A stretch of 54,488 nucleotides of DNA, from assembly GCA_050115935.1 (NCBI GenBank), contig JASFPO010000001.1, positions 1-54,488 of the forward strand. The letters are read 5' to 3'. The notes beneath the pieces were generated by a model, which was not told the DNA's origin, made no database searches, and saw nothing but the letters and a program-made list of their open reading frames with translations. Position 1 is the stretch's first letter; every line of letters begins with the position of its first letter. A program made the translations under genes and the position numbers. Shown in pieces: positions 31,903 to 41,298 of this stretch. The stretch is from GCA-020344715 sp050115935 (GTDB taxonomy: Archaea > Thermoproteota > Bathyarchaeia > Bathyarchaeales > Bathyarchaeaceae).

Positions 31903-33483
31903 ATGAGCGTGCCAACTTTGGAAAAGCCTGTTAGGATCACGGACACAACCTTTCGAGATGCCCATCAGTCTCTAATGGCCACGCGGATGCGAACTGACTC
32001 AATGCTTCCAATAGCTGAGAAAATCGACGAGGTCGGCTTCTTCTCACTTGAGGTTTGGGGAGGTGCCACCTTCGACGTTTCCATACGGTATTTGAGAGAG
32101 GACCCTTGGGAGAGACTTCGCCTCTTAAAGGAACATGTATGCAAAACTCCACTGCAAATGTTGCTCAGAGGACAAAACATTGTGGGTTACAAGAACTACC
32201 CAGACGATGTTGTTGAGAGATTTGTTGAAAAAGCATCGGAAAATGGGATTGACATCTTTCGAATCTTCGACGCGCTTAATGACACACGAAACCTCGAGAC
32301 CGCTATAAAAGCAGCAAGCAGGGTTGGTTCTCATGTCCAAGGCACAATCTGCTACACCTTAAGCCCGGTTCACACGGTTGAGCATTACTTGGAAGTTGCC
32401 CAACGTCTTGTTGAGTTAGAATGCGATTCTATTTGTGTCAAAGACATGGCTGGAATGTTGGCGCCAAAAGACGCTTTTCAGCTTATTTCAGCCTTGAAAA
32501 GAGAAGTGGGTTTACCCGTCCATCTGCATTGTCACAGCACAAGCGGTATGGCTCTGATGACATATCTTCGTGCATGCGATGCTGGAGTTGACATCATCGA
32601 CACTGCCTTTTCTTCACTTGCAGGAGGCACATCTCAGCCTCCGGTTGAAACAGTTGTAGCGGCTTTGAGAGACACGTCTTGTGACCCCGGCTTTGACATG
32701 CAATTACTTGTGGAAATAGCTGTATATTTCAAAGAGTTGCGGGAGAAATACTTTGATCCTCTGAGGCTTATCGACCCTATTTCAGAGCGGGTTGATCCAT
32801 CCATACTGATTCATCAAATCCCAGGTGGCATGTTCTCCAATCTAATATCGCAATTAAAAGAGCAGAATGCACTTGGCAGACTAAAAGAAGTCCTAGAAGA
32901 GGTGCCCAAAGTCCGAAGAGAACTGGGATATCCCCCTCTGGTAACTCCAACAAGCCAACTGGTTGGAACGCAAGCAGTTTTCAACGTGCTCTCAGGCAAG
33001 AGATATAGCATCGTGCCAAACGAGGTGAAAGACTACGTTAAGGGTTTGTATGGCAAACCGCCAGCACCAATCGACGAAAAAGTCAAAAGAGAGATAATTG
33101 GAGAAGAAAAACCCATTACAGGTCGCCCTGCCGACCTACTCAAGCCAAGTCTCGAAGCAATTCCAAAAGAAGTGCAAAAACTCATTAAAAGCGAAGAAGA
33201 TGTTTTGACTTACGCTCTTTTTCCGAAAGCCGCGGTAGATTTTTTCCAGAAGAGGAAGCTTAAAAGAGAAGAAGAGAAGAGCGTTACGCTTACTGAGATG
33301 AAAAGGCAAGAGCTAGCTGAGGTTGCCGCGGTCTCAGCAGCCATTGCTTCTTACTTGACCAGCAAAAATGAGGCTCTAGCGGTGATTCCAGCCAGAAGAG
33401 CTACAGCGCTCTCAGCTTGGAGTCTTGCTGGCAGGAGAGAGCTGGCAGAGTCGCTATGGGGTTCCTATTTTGAGAGCGCATGA
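31903..33483 (+). CDS. Carboxyltransferase subunit of a biotin-dependent enzyme (PycB/OadA/transcarboxylase 5S type)
   Basis: About 526 residues. DTTFRDAHQSLMATRMRT (metal and substrate loop), ICVKDMAGMLAPK (carbamylated lysine) and VHLHCHSTSGMA (metal His ligands) define the carboxyltransferase barrel. The C-terminal part from about residue 380 is an alpha-helical, partly Ala-rich segment (AEVAAVSAAIASYL). It transfers CO2 from carboxybiotin to pyruvate, or the reverse. With methylmalonyl-CoA mutase next door, a methylmalonyl-CoA/pyruvate transcarboxylation cycle is possible; pyruvate carboxylase B or oxaloacetate decarboxylase are alternatives. ATG at 31903; the ORF can be extended eight codons upstream. 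Confidence 0.88.
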   Translation: MSVPTLEKPVRITDTTFRDAHQSLMATRMRTDSMLPIAEKIDEVGFFSLEVWGGATFDVSIRYLREDPWERLRLLKEHVCKTPLQMLLRGQNIVGYKNYPDDVVERFVEKASENGIDIFRIFDALNDTRNLETAIKAASRVGSHVQGTICYTLSPVHTVEHYLEVAQRLVELECDSICVKDMAGMLAPKDAFQLISALKREVGLPVHLHCHSTSGMALMTYLRACDAGVDIIDTAFSSLAGGTSQPPVETVVAALRDTSCDPGFDMQLLVEIAVYFKELREKYFDPLRLIDPISERVDPSILIHQIPGGMFSNLISQLKEQNALGRLKEVLEEVPKVRRELGYPPLVTPTSQLVGTQAVFNVLSGKRYSIVPNEVKDYVKGLYGKPPAPIDEKVKREIIGEEKPITGRPADLLKPSLEAIPKEVQKLIKSEEDVLTYALFPKAAVDFFQKRKLKREEEKSVTLTEMKRQELAEVAAVSAAIASYLTSKNEALAVIPARRATALSAWSLAGRRELAESLWGSYFESA

Positions 33484-34018
33484 AATTCTCGTAGATGGCA
33501 AATCATATAAGGTGAAGTTGGGGACATGCACTCCTGGAGCTCTGTTTTCAGTTAAGGTCAATGGAAAAGATGTTGAAGTGGAAATCAATGATGAGTTAGA
33601 CTACAAGTCTCCATTTACCGTCACGGTCCGAGGCAGGTCGTACAAGATAGAATTAAAACGAATTGATAGAAAGTCGCCATTTCCAATAAGCGTCAACGAA
33701 ATTCCTTTCAGTGTTCAATTCAAAACTGCAAAGAGAAAGATTGCGCAAATAACTACGCCTTCTGTTGCGGTTCTTGCTCGCAAATCTTCAAGGAAAACTG
33801 TGAGAGAAGGAGAAATCCTAGCTCCAATGGCGGGCAAGATTGTCTCAGTTAAAGTGAAAAAAGGTGACGCAGTGAAACTTAATGATGTTCTTTGCACGTT
33901 AGAAGCCATGAAAATGGAAAATGAAATCACAGCAACGAAGTCTGGAGTAATTGAGGAAGTTGTTGCCTCAGAAGGTTTGGCTGTTAATGAAGGAGAAGTA
34001 CTAATGAAAATAAGGTAG
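33470..34018 (+). CDS. Biotin carboxyl carrier protein
   Basis: About 182 residues. The biotinylation site is perfect: CTLEAMKMENEI (Lys of AMKM), inside a typical biotinyl domain GEILAPMAGKIVSVKVKKGD...VIEEVVASEGLAVNEGEVLMKI (about residues 110-181). The N-terminal two-thirds contains repeated small beta units (KSYKVKLGT; VNGKDVEVEI; VRGRSYKIEL) similar to carrier or linker domains of carboxylases. TTG at 33470, inside the end of the carboxyltransferase gene, is preferred because codons before it have no family likeness. Partner of the previous gene. Confidence 0.88.
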   Translation: MRAHEILVDGKSYKVKLGTCTPGALFSVKVNGKDVEVEINDELDYKSPFTVTVRGRSYKIELKRIDRKSPFPISVNEIPFSVQFKTAKRKIAQITTPSVAVLARKSSRKTVREGEILAPMAGKIVSVKVKKGDAVKLNDVLCTLEAMKMENEITATKSGVIEEVVASEGLAVNEGEVLMKIR

Positions 34019-34040
34019 GAGTACGCTGATGGGTTTTCAG

Positions 34041-35717
34041 CTAGAATATAGCTGGAGCCTTGTATTCTCCATAGATGCCTTTCAGAACTTCACAGATTTC
34101 TCCAATTGTAGCATGTTTCTTTGTAGCAGTCAAAATATGTGGCAAGAGATTTTCGTTGTGTTCAGCAGCGTCACGTAGCTGATTTAGAACCTTTTCAACA
34201 ACGCGACTGTTTCTCTCTCTCTTAATCCTATTTAGTTTCTCAACTTGGTGTTTCTCTATAGATGGGTCTACTCGCAAAATTGTGATCGGCTCCTCTTCCT
34301 CGGTGGTAAACTCGTTAACACCAACAACTATTCTCTCTTTGCTTTCCACTTCCTTTTGATACCGATAGGCGCTCTCCACGATCTCTCTTTGCATGTAGCC
34401 CTTTTCGATAGCTGCTGTTGCGCCTCCTAGATTGTCGATCTTTTCGATGTAGCGTGCCGCGTCTTCTTCAATCTGATTGGTTAAATATTCAATGTAATAG
34501 GAGCCTGCAAGTGGGTCAACTGTGTCTGCAACGCCGCTTTCATAAGCAACAACTTGCTGAGTTCGCAAAGCTATCCGTACAGCCTCCTCGCTTGGTAAGG
34601 CGTAGGCTTCATCAAAAGAGTTTGTGTGTAATGACTGAGTTCCGCCTAAAGCCGCAGCCAAAGCTTGAAGAGTAACCCGCATAATGTTGTTCCGAGGCTG
34701 CTGAGCCGTCAAGGTAACCCCGGAGGTCTGCGTGTGAAATCTCAATCGCCATGCCTCTGTGTTTTTGGCTTTAAACCTTTCACGCATGATCTTTGCCCAG
34801 AGTCTACGGGCGGCTCGGAACTTGGCGATCTCCTCGATAAAGTTGCTGTGCGAAGCAAAGAAGAAAGACAGTCGCCTTGCGAATTCCTCGAGGTTGAGCC
34901 CTTTTTCTATGGCGGCTTGAACATAAGCTATTCCATTAGCTAAGGTAAACGCTATTTCCTGTGTGGCAGTGGCTCCAGCTTCCCGTATGTGGTAGCCGCT
35001 TATGCTTATTGTGTTCCATCTAGGCATGTTTCTTGAGCAGTATTCGAATATGTCCGTAACCAGTTTCATAGATGGTCGCGGTGGAAATATGTACATTCCT
35101 CGGGCAACATACTCTTTTAGTATGTCGTTCTGAATTGTGCCGCCTAATCGAGCTTGCGCTACACCCTGCTTTTCCGCTACTGCGACGTACATTGCCAACA
35201 GAATCTGCGCTGGAGCATTTATGGTCATGGAAGTCGTAACCTTGTCTAAGGGGATGCCTTCAAACAATGTTTCCACGTCCTGCAAAACGCTGATGTTCAC
35301 ACCAGCCTTCCCAACCTCCCCGCTAGACATGGGATGGTCACAGTCGTAGCCTACTTGAGTTGGGTAATCAAAGGCAACGCTAAGTCCGGTTTGACCCTGT
35401 TGAAGCAGATATTTGAATCGTTGATTAGTTTGCTCAGCAGTGCCAAAACCAGCGTATTGGCGCATGGTCCAGAGACGACCACGATACATGGTAGGATAAA
35501 CGCCACGAGTATAGGGATATTCACCTGGAAAGCCTAGGTCTCGCGAGCAATCGAGCTTATGAACATCAAGAGGAGTATACACTCTTTCAACTGGAACGTT
35601 TGAACTCGTAACGAAGAGCTTCTTTCGCTCTGGAAACCTTGCTAGAGTCTTCTCTGAAGCTCTTTTCCAAGCTTTTCTCCGTTTTTCAATCTCTTTCAGC
35701 TTTTTTTCAGTGAACAT
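34041..35717 (-). CDS. Methylmalonyl-CoA mutase large (catalytic) subunit
   Basis: About 558 residues of the catalytic alpha subunit: PGEYPYTRGVYPTMYRGRLWTMRQYAGF, TGLSVAFDYPTQVGYDCDHPM, VTTSMTINAPAQILLAMYVA, GTIQNDILKEYVARG, SISGYHIREAGATATQE, FRAARRLWAKIM, TSGVTLTAQQPRNNIMRV and SLHTNSFDEAYALPS. It interconverts methylmalonyl-CoA and succinyl-CoA with adenosylcobalamin. No cobalamin-binding DxHxxG domain follows, so this is the split archaeal type and the small B12 subunit must lie elsewhere. ATG at 35717. Convergent with the biotin carrier gene (22-nt gap). Needs B12, relevant to the ECF/DUF4430 genes. Confidence 0.95.
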   Translation of the reverse strand: MFTEKKLKEIEKRRKAWKRASEKTLARFPERKKLFVTSSNVPVERVYTPLDVHKLDCSRDLGFPGEYPYTRGVYPTMYRGRLWTMRQYAGFGTAEQTNQRFKYLLQQGQTGLSVAFDYPTQVGYDCDHPMSSGEVGKAGVNISVLQDVETLFEGIPLDKVTTSMTINAPAQILLAMYVAVAEKQGVAQARLGGTIQNDILKEYVARGMYIFPPRPSMKLVTDIFEYCSRNMPRWNTISISGYHIREAGATATQEIAFTLANGIAYVQAAIEKGLNLEEFARRLSFFFASHSNFIEEIAKFRAARRLWAKIMRERFKAKNTEAWRLRFHTQTSGVTLTAQQPRNNIMRVTLQALAAALGGTQSLHTNSFDEAYALPSEEAVRIALRTQQVVAYESGVADTVDPLAGSYYIEYLTNQIEEDAARYIEKIDNLGGATAAIEKGYMQREIVESAYRYQKEVESKERIVVGVNEFTTEEEEPITILRVDPSIEKHQVEKLNRIKRERNSRVVEKVLNQLRDAAEHNENLLPHILTATKKHATIGEICEVLKGIYGEYKAPAIF

Positions 35718-35803
35718 TTCTAATCCGCTACCTTCCCGCATAGAAAATCTAAATACGCGTACGATTTAGAGTTTTGCATGTAATTATCGAGTTGGTGAAC
35801 TAG

Positions 35804-36892
35804 TTGCGTTCTCGATTTACGGCTGGCCTCCTTGATTGTTTAAAGCAGATTAAACCTAAGGAGTTCAAGGTTGTAGTTATGCCTGACTTTTTCCTAGACC
35901 GCCTGCTAATTTACAGCGGTGATGGCAAGAAGTTCGCTAAAGATATGGCGGAAGTTGCAGGACGTAAAGGAGGAAGTATCCATGGAATCAGACAGGCAGA
36001 GTTGCGGGGTGGAAACGCAACCAACACAGCAGCTGCTTTGGCCAAGCTTGGCGCTAGAGTTTCTCCCATAATTAGTACGAGTTCATTTGGGCTTCACTTG
36101 CTCAAGTTCTATTTGGAGCCTCTAGGTGTGGACCTTTCCCATATCAAAACGCAAGGCAGTATGGCGCTCACAACAGCGTTCGAACTTCTTCACGAAGACG
36201 AAAGGGTGAATGTTATGATGAGCACATTAGGTTCTTTACCAGACTTCGGTCTAGACAGCTTAACAAAGAACGATTTCAAGGTATTGCAACAGGCAGATTA
36301 CATCTGTGTTTTCCATTGGGCCTGCACCCATCGCTTCGGAACAGAGCTGGCCGAAGGAGTCTTTCGATATGTGAAAGAAGAGGGGAGAGGAAAGACCTAT
36401 CTCGATACATCTGATCCAACGCCTAACTTAGAAGCCGTTCCAAATCTCATAAACAGAGTTCTTTCAGGAAAGCACATCGATGTTCTAAGTGTCAATGAAA
36501 ACGAAGCCTTAATGTACGCATCTCAACTTAGCGAAGAGATCAATCTTCTGCGCCGGAAATTGAAGCCAGAAGAGCTGACAATGGAATGCGCAAGAACCTT
36601 AGCTAAAAACCTTTCAGCGCGGATAGACCTTCACACGACAACATTCTCGGGTTCATTTACACCGAAGAAGGAGGTCGTAGTTCCTGCTTTTAAGGTTCAA
36701 GTTTTGCGGTCTACTGGAGCTGGAGACTCCTGGAATGCGGGCAACATTTGGGGCGATGCTTTGCACATTCCAGATGTTTGCAGGTTAACTTTGGCTAACG
36801 CTGCGGCTGCTTACTATATTTCTGATCCAGTTGCTGAACACCCAACATTGTCTCAAATAGCTGAATTCTGTCTGAATTCGAGAACACAATAA
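35804..36892 (+). CDS. PfkB-family sugar kinase
   Basis: 362 residues. PfkB features: GGNATNTAAALAKLGARV near the N-terminus, DTSDPTPNLEAVPNL, VNENEAL, and the ATP/anion-hole motif RSTGAGDSWNAGNIWG near the C-terminus with the catalytic Asp. It is a ribokinase-fold kinase for a sugar, nucleoside or sugar phosphate; the exact substrate is unknown. Start is TTG at 35804. Convergent with the PGI/PMI gene (8-nt gap). Confidence 0.85.
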   Translation: MRSRFTAGLLDCLKQIKPKEFKVVVMPDFFLDRLLIYSGDGKKFAKDMAEVAGRKGGSIHGIRQAELRGGNATNTAAALAKLGARVSPIISTSSFGLHLLKFYLEPLGVDLSHIKTQGSMALTTAFELLHEDERVNVMMSTLGSLPDFGLDSLTKNDFKVLQQADYICVFHWACTHRFGTELAEGVFRYVKEEGRGKTYLDTSDPTPNLEAVPNLINRVLSGKHIDVLSVNENEALMYASQLSEEINLLRRKLKPEELTMECARTLAKNLSARIDLHTTTFSGSFTPKKEVVVPAFKVQVLRSTGAGDSWNAGNIWGDALHIPDVCRLTLANAAAAYYISDPVAEHPTLSQIAEFCLNSRTQ

Positions 36893-36900
36893 TGGAGAGG

Positions 36901-38070
36901 CTAAACTGAGCTCAAATGCAGTATTTGCTTCTCCAGTTTTTGTAATGTTCCTAGGCGTTCAGTAGCTTCATATTTTAATATTCGAAAGGTTTCGGAAGCC
37001 ACAGGATCGCGACGATATAGAACAGCCAGATACATGCTAACCACATCGAGTAGGAATATCAGAGAGAAGAGTCTGCTCAGTGATGTTTTGCCTTGAGGCT
37101 TCAGTTCAATCACTGATCGAGCTTGCTTAGAGAAGAACTTCACTTTTAGAGCTTCGATTCTCGTCTTAACCTCTAAGGGTTCTATCTCTAGATCTCGTAG
37201 CAAAACCAAAGTATAACGTTTCAAAACACTTGAAGACGCTTCCCAACCCATTATCTCGTTGTGATTAAGCTCAGGGAAAACATCAAATCTAGCTGGAAGT
37301 TTGCAGTTCTCGTTGACCTGGCATTTAAAGCGAAGGCCCACGCTCTTGTAAGGATTGTAACAGTAGACAACAGGTATGGTTCCAAAGATTTCAAGCGCAA
37401 CCTTCTTGGCAAGATTCCGCTCGATGGTCACCTCGACAGCAAGCTCCTCCGCTAATTTGTCAACAGTATCAATCGCGTCTCCCATTTCCCTCTCCACCTT
37501 TTCCACTGAAAGAACCTGCAGTTGAGCCAACAAGTATGGAAGAGGTGCAAACAAGTAAGGCAGAGAAACTCTAGCAGCTGCCATTTCTGGTAATCCAATT
37601 AAAGGCAGTTCTAAGGCTTTTGCCGCTCTTCCTAGAGAACCATTTGATGATATTGCAATGATCTGGCAACCTTTCCTTGCGGCATCAAGCATGCAACTCA
37701 AAGTTTCCTCGGTGTCACCTGAATAGCTTATGAAGAAAACAAGTGATTTTTCATTCAGATATGCGGGCAGGTGATAGCCCCGAACAGTTTCGATTGGAAC
37801 CTCAATCTCGTTCCCAATCCAATCTTTAAGAATGTCCCCTGCAATTGCAGAGCCACCCATTCCAGCTAAAACGACATTTTCTACATCTCTGTAGTGAATT
37901 ATACGCTGACCAACTTTCACATGTTCAGGCAATGCAAAGGCCTTAATGTTCTTCACTGCTTTCCTTAGATTTCTGGAGAAGTCAAATTCATCCTTGAACA
38001 GACCACTCTTATCTAAACGAAAAATGGCTTCTTTATCATCTAAGGTTTTCATATCTGCAACCTTTGTCAT
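36901..38070 (-). CDS. Bifunctional phosphoglucose/phosphomannose isomerase
   Basis: About 389 residues with two SIS domains: VVLAGMGGSAIAGDILKDW and FFISYSGDTEETLSCM in the first, VVYCYNPYKSVGLRFKCQVNENCKLPARFDVFPELNHNEIMGW in the second. This is the archaeal PGI/PMI that interconverts fructose-6-P with glucose-6-P or mannose-6-P. ATG at 38070 is chosen; an alternative start lies six codons in. Encoded directly after a GlmU-like gene on the same strand, pointing to sugar-nucleotide supply for surface polymers. Confidence 0.92.
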   Translation of the reverse strand: MTKVADMKTLDDKEAIFRLDKSGLFKDEFDFSRNLRKAVKNIKAFALPEHVKVGQRIIHYRDVENVVLAGMGGSAIAGDILKDWIGNEIEVPIETVRGYHLPAYLNEKSLVFFISYSGDTEETLSCMLDAARKGCQIIAISSNGSLGRAAKALELPLIGLPEMAAARVSLPYLFAPLPYLLAQLQVLSVEKVEREMGDAIDTVDKLAEELAVEVTIERNLAKKVALEIFGTIPVVYCYNPYKSVGLRFKCQVNENCKLPARFDVFPELNHNEIMGWEASSSVLKRYTLVLLRDLEIEPLEVKTRIEALKVKFFSKQARSVIELKPQGKTSLSRLFSLIFLLDVVSMYLAVLYRRDPVASETFRILKYEATERLGTLQKLEKQILHLSSV

Positions 38071-38090
38071 GCATCTCACTCTCAATTTCA

Positions 38091-39380
38091 CTACTGTAAC
38101 TCAAATCTGCGTTTAACAACCCTTGCCTTTCTTCTTTCTTCGCTCGTGAGCTTAAAGATTTTTTTCAACAATTCAATGTCCTCTCGAGTTTGCATTGCAC
38201 CTCTGCGCGTGAAGATTCGCTTCTGGGTCTCAATAGCCGACTGCAAAAAGAGTTCAGTGGGCTTTGCACCAAGGCTTTTCGCCCACAAAGTGAAGGAGGG
38301 AACGTCCTCTGTGACGAAGCCGTGAGCATGCGATGAAACGCCTATCCTTTTGCCTGTATAAACTTGTGTCCCGATAGATGTTTTAGCATAATCGCCTATG
38401 AAGCATCCGACTTTGAGAGAACGAGTATCTATCTTCTTTTCTTTTATGGTGACTTTTACTGTTCCGTAGGTATTCTTGAGGTCTGAGTTTGTGGTGTCGG
38501 CGCCGATGTTGACCCACTCGCCAATGTAAGAGTGCCCAACATAGCCAGTGTGGTATTTGTTTGTGCAGCTGTGAAGAATCGTTGCATCTAATTCCCCGCC
38601 AACCCGGCAAACCTTTCCAATATGGCAACCTTCCCGTATAAGCCCAGACGCAACAATTGTCTTGTGTCCAATGTAAGCAGGTCCAGTGATTCTTGAGCCT
38701 GCGTGCACTATGGTTTCTTTGCCGATGTGAATTGGGCCACTTCTAAGGTCCAAGACGGCGAACGCTTCGATAGAAGCTCCTTCACCTAGGTGTAAATTCG
38801 AAGCATCCCCATACAAGACGGCTTGCTTGTCTATTGTTCCCTCGGAGCCTTTCTCCTGGATCAACTTGAAATCTTTTCTGATTAACTCTGCACAATTGCT
38901 GACCAAATCCCAAGGATACGCCATAGATAGCGTGTTTTGTGTCTTCAAAATCTTACATCCTTTAACGATTCGCTTCAACTGACGTTGGGTAATAGGTTTG
39001 CAGAGCGTCTCAGCGTGTTTCTCAGCAACCTTTCTGCTCAAATGGGCTAGAATGACTCTTCCATCTTGCACCATCGCAACGTTTCTGTCAAGTTTCTTTT
39101 GAATCAACTGCTTTATTTGCCTCTCGACTACTAGCGTGCCGTTCACGAGAATGAGATCGTCATTTATTGCGTCTGGATTGTTTATGAAGCGTATATCATG
39201 TTGTTTAAAGGTAGGTACTAGATAATCCCTCGTGAAGAGCAAAAGGGAATGATCTGGAAACACTTTCTTGAGGCGTTCTAGAAAACTGAAAATCCCGCTT
39301 TTGAGTTCGAAAACTGGTTTTGAATAGGTGAGAGGAAAGAAGTTTTCGAAAGTGTCATCTTCAAACAAAGATATTATCAT
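38091..39380 (-). CDS. GlmU-like sugar nucleotidyltransferase with left-handed beta-helix
   Basis: 429 residues. The N-terminal half (IISLFEDDTFENFFPLTYSKPVFELKSG; LLLFTRDYLVPTFKQHDIRFIN) resembles the GlmU-related putative nucleotidyltransferase group. From about residue 190 comes a hexapeptide-repeat beta-helix (IHIGKETIVHAGSRITGPAYIGHKTIV...SYIGEWVNIGADTTNSDLKNTYG) as in acetyltransferases and sugar-1-P thymidylyltransferases. Probably forms a nucleotide-sugar or acetylated sugar phosphate. Tail SEERRKARVVKRRFELQ. Operon with PGI/PMI. Confidence 0.8.
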   Translation of the reverse strand: MIISLFEDDTFENFFPLTYSKPVFELKSGIFSFLERLKKVFPDHSLLLFTRDYLVPTFKQHDIRFINNPDAINDDLILVNGTLVVERQIKQLIQKKLDRNVAMVQDGRVILAHLSRKVAEKHAETLCKPITQRQLKRIVKGCKILKTQNTLSMAYPWDLVSNCAELIRKDFKLIQEKGSEGTIDKQAVLYGDASNLHLGEGASIEAFAVLDLRSGPIHIGKETIVHAGSRITGPAYIGHKTIVASGLIREGCHIGKVCRVGGELDATILHSCTNKYHTGYVGHSYIGEWVNIGADTTNSDLKNTYGTVKVTIKEKKIDTRSLKVGCFIGDYAKTSIGTQVYTGKRIGVSSHAHGFVTEDVPSFTLWAKSLGAKPTELFLQSAIETQKRIFTRRGAMQTREDIELLKKIFKLTSEERRKARVVKRRFELQ

Positions 39381-39451
39381 CTGACTTGTCTCCCCTACGT
39401 GTTGCTAAGTAGCAATAGATAAGGAGCTTTCAGCTTTAAAATTAGTGTGAG

Positions 39452-39907
39452 TTAAGCTTCCATCTTTCCTGAAAGCTTTGCTGTTTGGGAATAATATTCT
39501 TGCGCAGCTTTTAGAGCCTTTTCTGCGTCTACCTTTTTTGAGAAATATGCAAAGATCTTTTTGTATTCTGGGTTTGACTCTAGTTCCTCACATTTCTTGA
39601 AGAACTTCTGAGCTTGCTTCAGTTTTCCTTCATAGAGAGCTAATTCTCCAGCTGCTTGATAGTTGATTCTTGCTCTTAGAAGGTCTTTTCCCTTTTCGAA
39701 CCCTTCAGCTCTTTTGAGGTAAAAGTCCATCCCTTCGTCGCGTAACCTCGCTGGATCAATGAGCACCGTATGGTTTAGCACAGTGAGAAGCTCAGTGTCG
39801 TCTCCGCAAAGCCTTTCCAGTAAGGACAATCCAGTGGATTTGGGTTTCTTCTCTTCCCTCTTCTTCTCTGGTTCTTTTTTCTTTCTGAAAAATCCTAGTG
39901 GTGTCAT
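39452..39907 (-). CDS. Helical-repeat (TPR-like) protein of unknown function
   Basis: 151 residues. A Lys/Glu-rich N-terminal tail (FFRKKKEPEKKREEKKPKS) is followed by helices YLKRAEGFEKGKDLLRARINYQAAGELALYEGKLKQAQKFFKKCEEL, which have the A-x-x-Y/A...G-K-x-x-A pattern of TPR repeats. No known family recognised. It stands alone on the minus strand, divergent from the Lsm gene 110 nt away. Function unknown. Confidence 0.7.
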   Translation of the reverse strand: MTPLGFFRKKKEPEKKREEKKPKSTGLSLLERLCGDDTELLTVLNHTVLIDPARLRDEGMDFYLKRAEGFEKGKDLLRARINYQAAGELALYEGKLKQAQKFFKKCEELESNPEYKKIFAYFSKKVDAEKALKAAQEYYSQTAKLSGKMEA

Positions 39908-40017
39908 GTTCGGTTATTAATGGGGCGAAAATAAAAGTGTTTCTGCTTGGCCTAAATATGTTGAAATGCAAAACTCTTTTAACAGCAGTGACAAATTAAT
40001 GCGAAGGTGAAGGGAAG

Positions 40018-40440
40018 TTGTCGGTGGCTCAAAGAAAGTTTTTTGGAGAAATCGGAGCTTTACTTGAGAAATCGGTTATAGTTGTAACTATTAACGGTAA
40101 ATCTTACACAGGAAGCCTTGTTGGCATAAACCCTGACACGCTAAGTCTGTGTTTGGCTGAGGCTAAGGATGATAAGGGACATGCCATGCATAGAGTGGTC
40201 TTGAGCGGCAATGTGGTTGCTCAGATCTTAGCCGTGGAGAAACCCTTTGATCTCAAAGCCCTAGCTGAAAGGCTGGAAAAAGTTTTTCCAACAATGGTCA
40301 AGCTCTATGAAGATAAGGGATTCATTTGGGTTATGGACAAGGTTAAGGTCACTGAGAAAGGTGTGGTTGAGGGCACTGGACCAGCCGCTGAAAGAGTTCA
40401 AAAAGTTTATTCGTTGTTTGTTAGGGAAGGCTCAGGTTAA
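40018..40440 (+). CDS. Sm-like (Lsm/SmAP3-type) RNA-binding protein
   Basis: 140 residues. The N-terminal 70 residues have the Sm fold: GEIGALLEKSVIVVTINGKSYTGSLVGINPDTLSLCLAEA (Sm1-like, with an ING/GxL motif) and HRVVLSGNVVAQILAVE (Sm2-like). A 60-residue C-terminal domain with mixed alpha/beta follows, as in archaeal SmAP3 proteins. Oligomeric ring binding U-rich RNA is expected. Start is TTG at 40018 with GAAGGTGAAGGG upstream. The 3' end overlaps the convergent PAC2 gene by 4 nt. Confidence 0.82.
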   Translation: MSVAQRKFFGEIGALLEKSVIVVTINGKSYTGSLVGINPDTLSLCLAEAKDDKGHAMHRVVLSGNVVAQILAVEKPFDLKALAERLEKVFPTMVKLYEDKGFIWVMDKVKVTEKGVVEGTGPAAERVQKVYSLFVREGSG

Positions 40441-41192
40441 ATGTGCCAGCGAAACCGCTGCTCTTCTTTTTCTTTCTCTTTATTTGGCTGAGAAGCGAGA
40501 CCAAACGATTCAAGAATTTTACTGGTTGTCTCCACAGCTGAGTTTAGACGATTTAAATCCATGTCTAAATGTAGCATTTTGCTGATTGCCCCTAAAATCT
40601 CCCGGGCCGCGGAGGCGTCTGGATAGTAGCCAGAGGTTTCAGCGAGGAGACAGAAACCTTTCATGTTTCGAAGTTTGCCTAACCCAACAAGAAGCCCAGC
40701 TACACCGAAAATCTGGCCTTCAATTATCTCCGCGCCCAAATCAGATGCATCTTTAAGGGCCTCAAGGTCTGACGCCGCACAATAGAGTTTTGGGGGGACG
40801 TCAACTTTTTCCCTTTTCCTTAGACCGCCTAACGTCAAAATGTAGTGGCAATCCAGTTCATCTGCAATGTCTAGAATGCGCCCGCACAGTTCGTATTGCC
40901 CGATTGTGGTTAATGCTTGGGTGTTGCCATGAAGAATTATTAGGTCGCGTTCTTTCTCCCGACCCTTATGATAGTATAGTTCGTTTGTTGGAAAGCGTGT
41001 CTTGCCATTTTCAGCTGTGATTGCGAAGTCTTGAAAGGAAGAAGAGTGGATTTCTGCGAAACGCTTGGCTTTCAACTCTTGAATGAGATGTAACGCAGCG
41101 ATGTTGGCAACAAATCCTATGCCGGGTAGTCCCTCAATTAAAACGGGATTAGTTAAAATGGGTTTTTCATATATTTTGGCGGTGCAGGTCAT
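40437..41192 (-). CDS. Second PAC2-family proteasome assembly chaperone homologue
   Basis: About 251 residues. NPVLIEGLPGIGFVANIAALHLIQEL at the N-terminus, ILTLGGLRKREKV centrally, and GVAGLLVGLGKLRNMKGFCLLAETSGYYPDASAAREIL near the C-terminus give the PAC2 pattern. The tail is charged (KEKEKEEQRFRWHI). ATG at 41192 preferred. It differs widely from the copy at 24932, so two divergent PAC2 members coexist. Divergent from tgtA by about 100 nt. Confidence 0.85.
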   Translation of the reverse strand: MTCTAKIYEKPILTNPVLIEGLPGIGFVANIAALHLIQELKAKRFAEIHSSSFQDFAITAENGKTRFPTNELYYHKGREKERDLIILHGNTQALTTIGQYELCGRILDIADELDCHYILTLGGLRKREKVDVPPKLYCAASDLEALKDASDLGAEIIEGQIFGVAGLLVGLGKLRNMKGFCLLAETSGYYPDASAAREILGAISKMLHLDMDLNRLNSAVETTSKILESFGLASQPNKEKEKEEQRFRWHI

Positions 41193-41298
41193 GATGGAGA
41201 TTCCTCTAGGCCAGATTATATGAGTGAGCAAATGTCCTTATAAACATCATTAAAGACATAAGTGCGTTCTTGGATTATCTCAGGACGGATATGACTCT

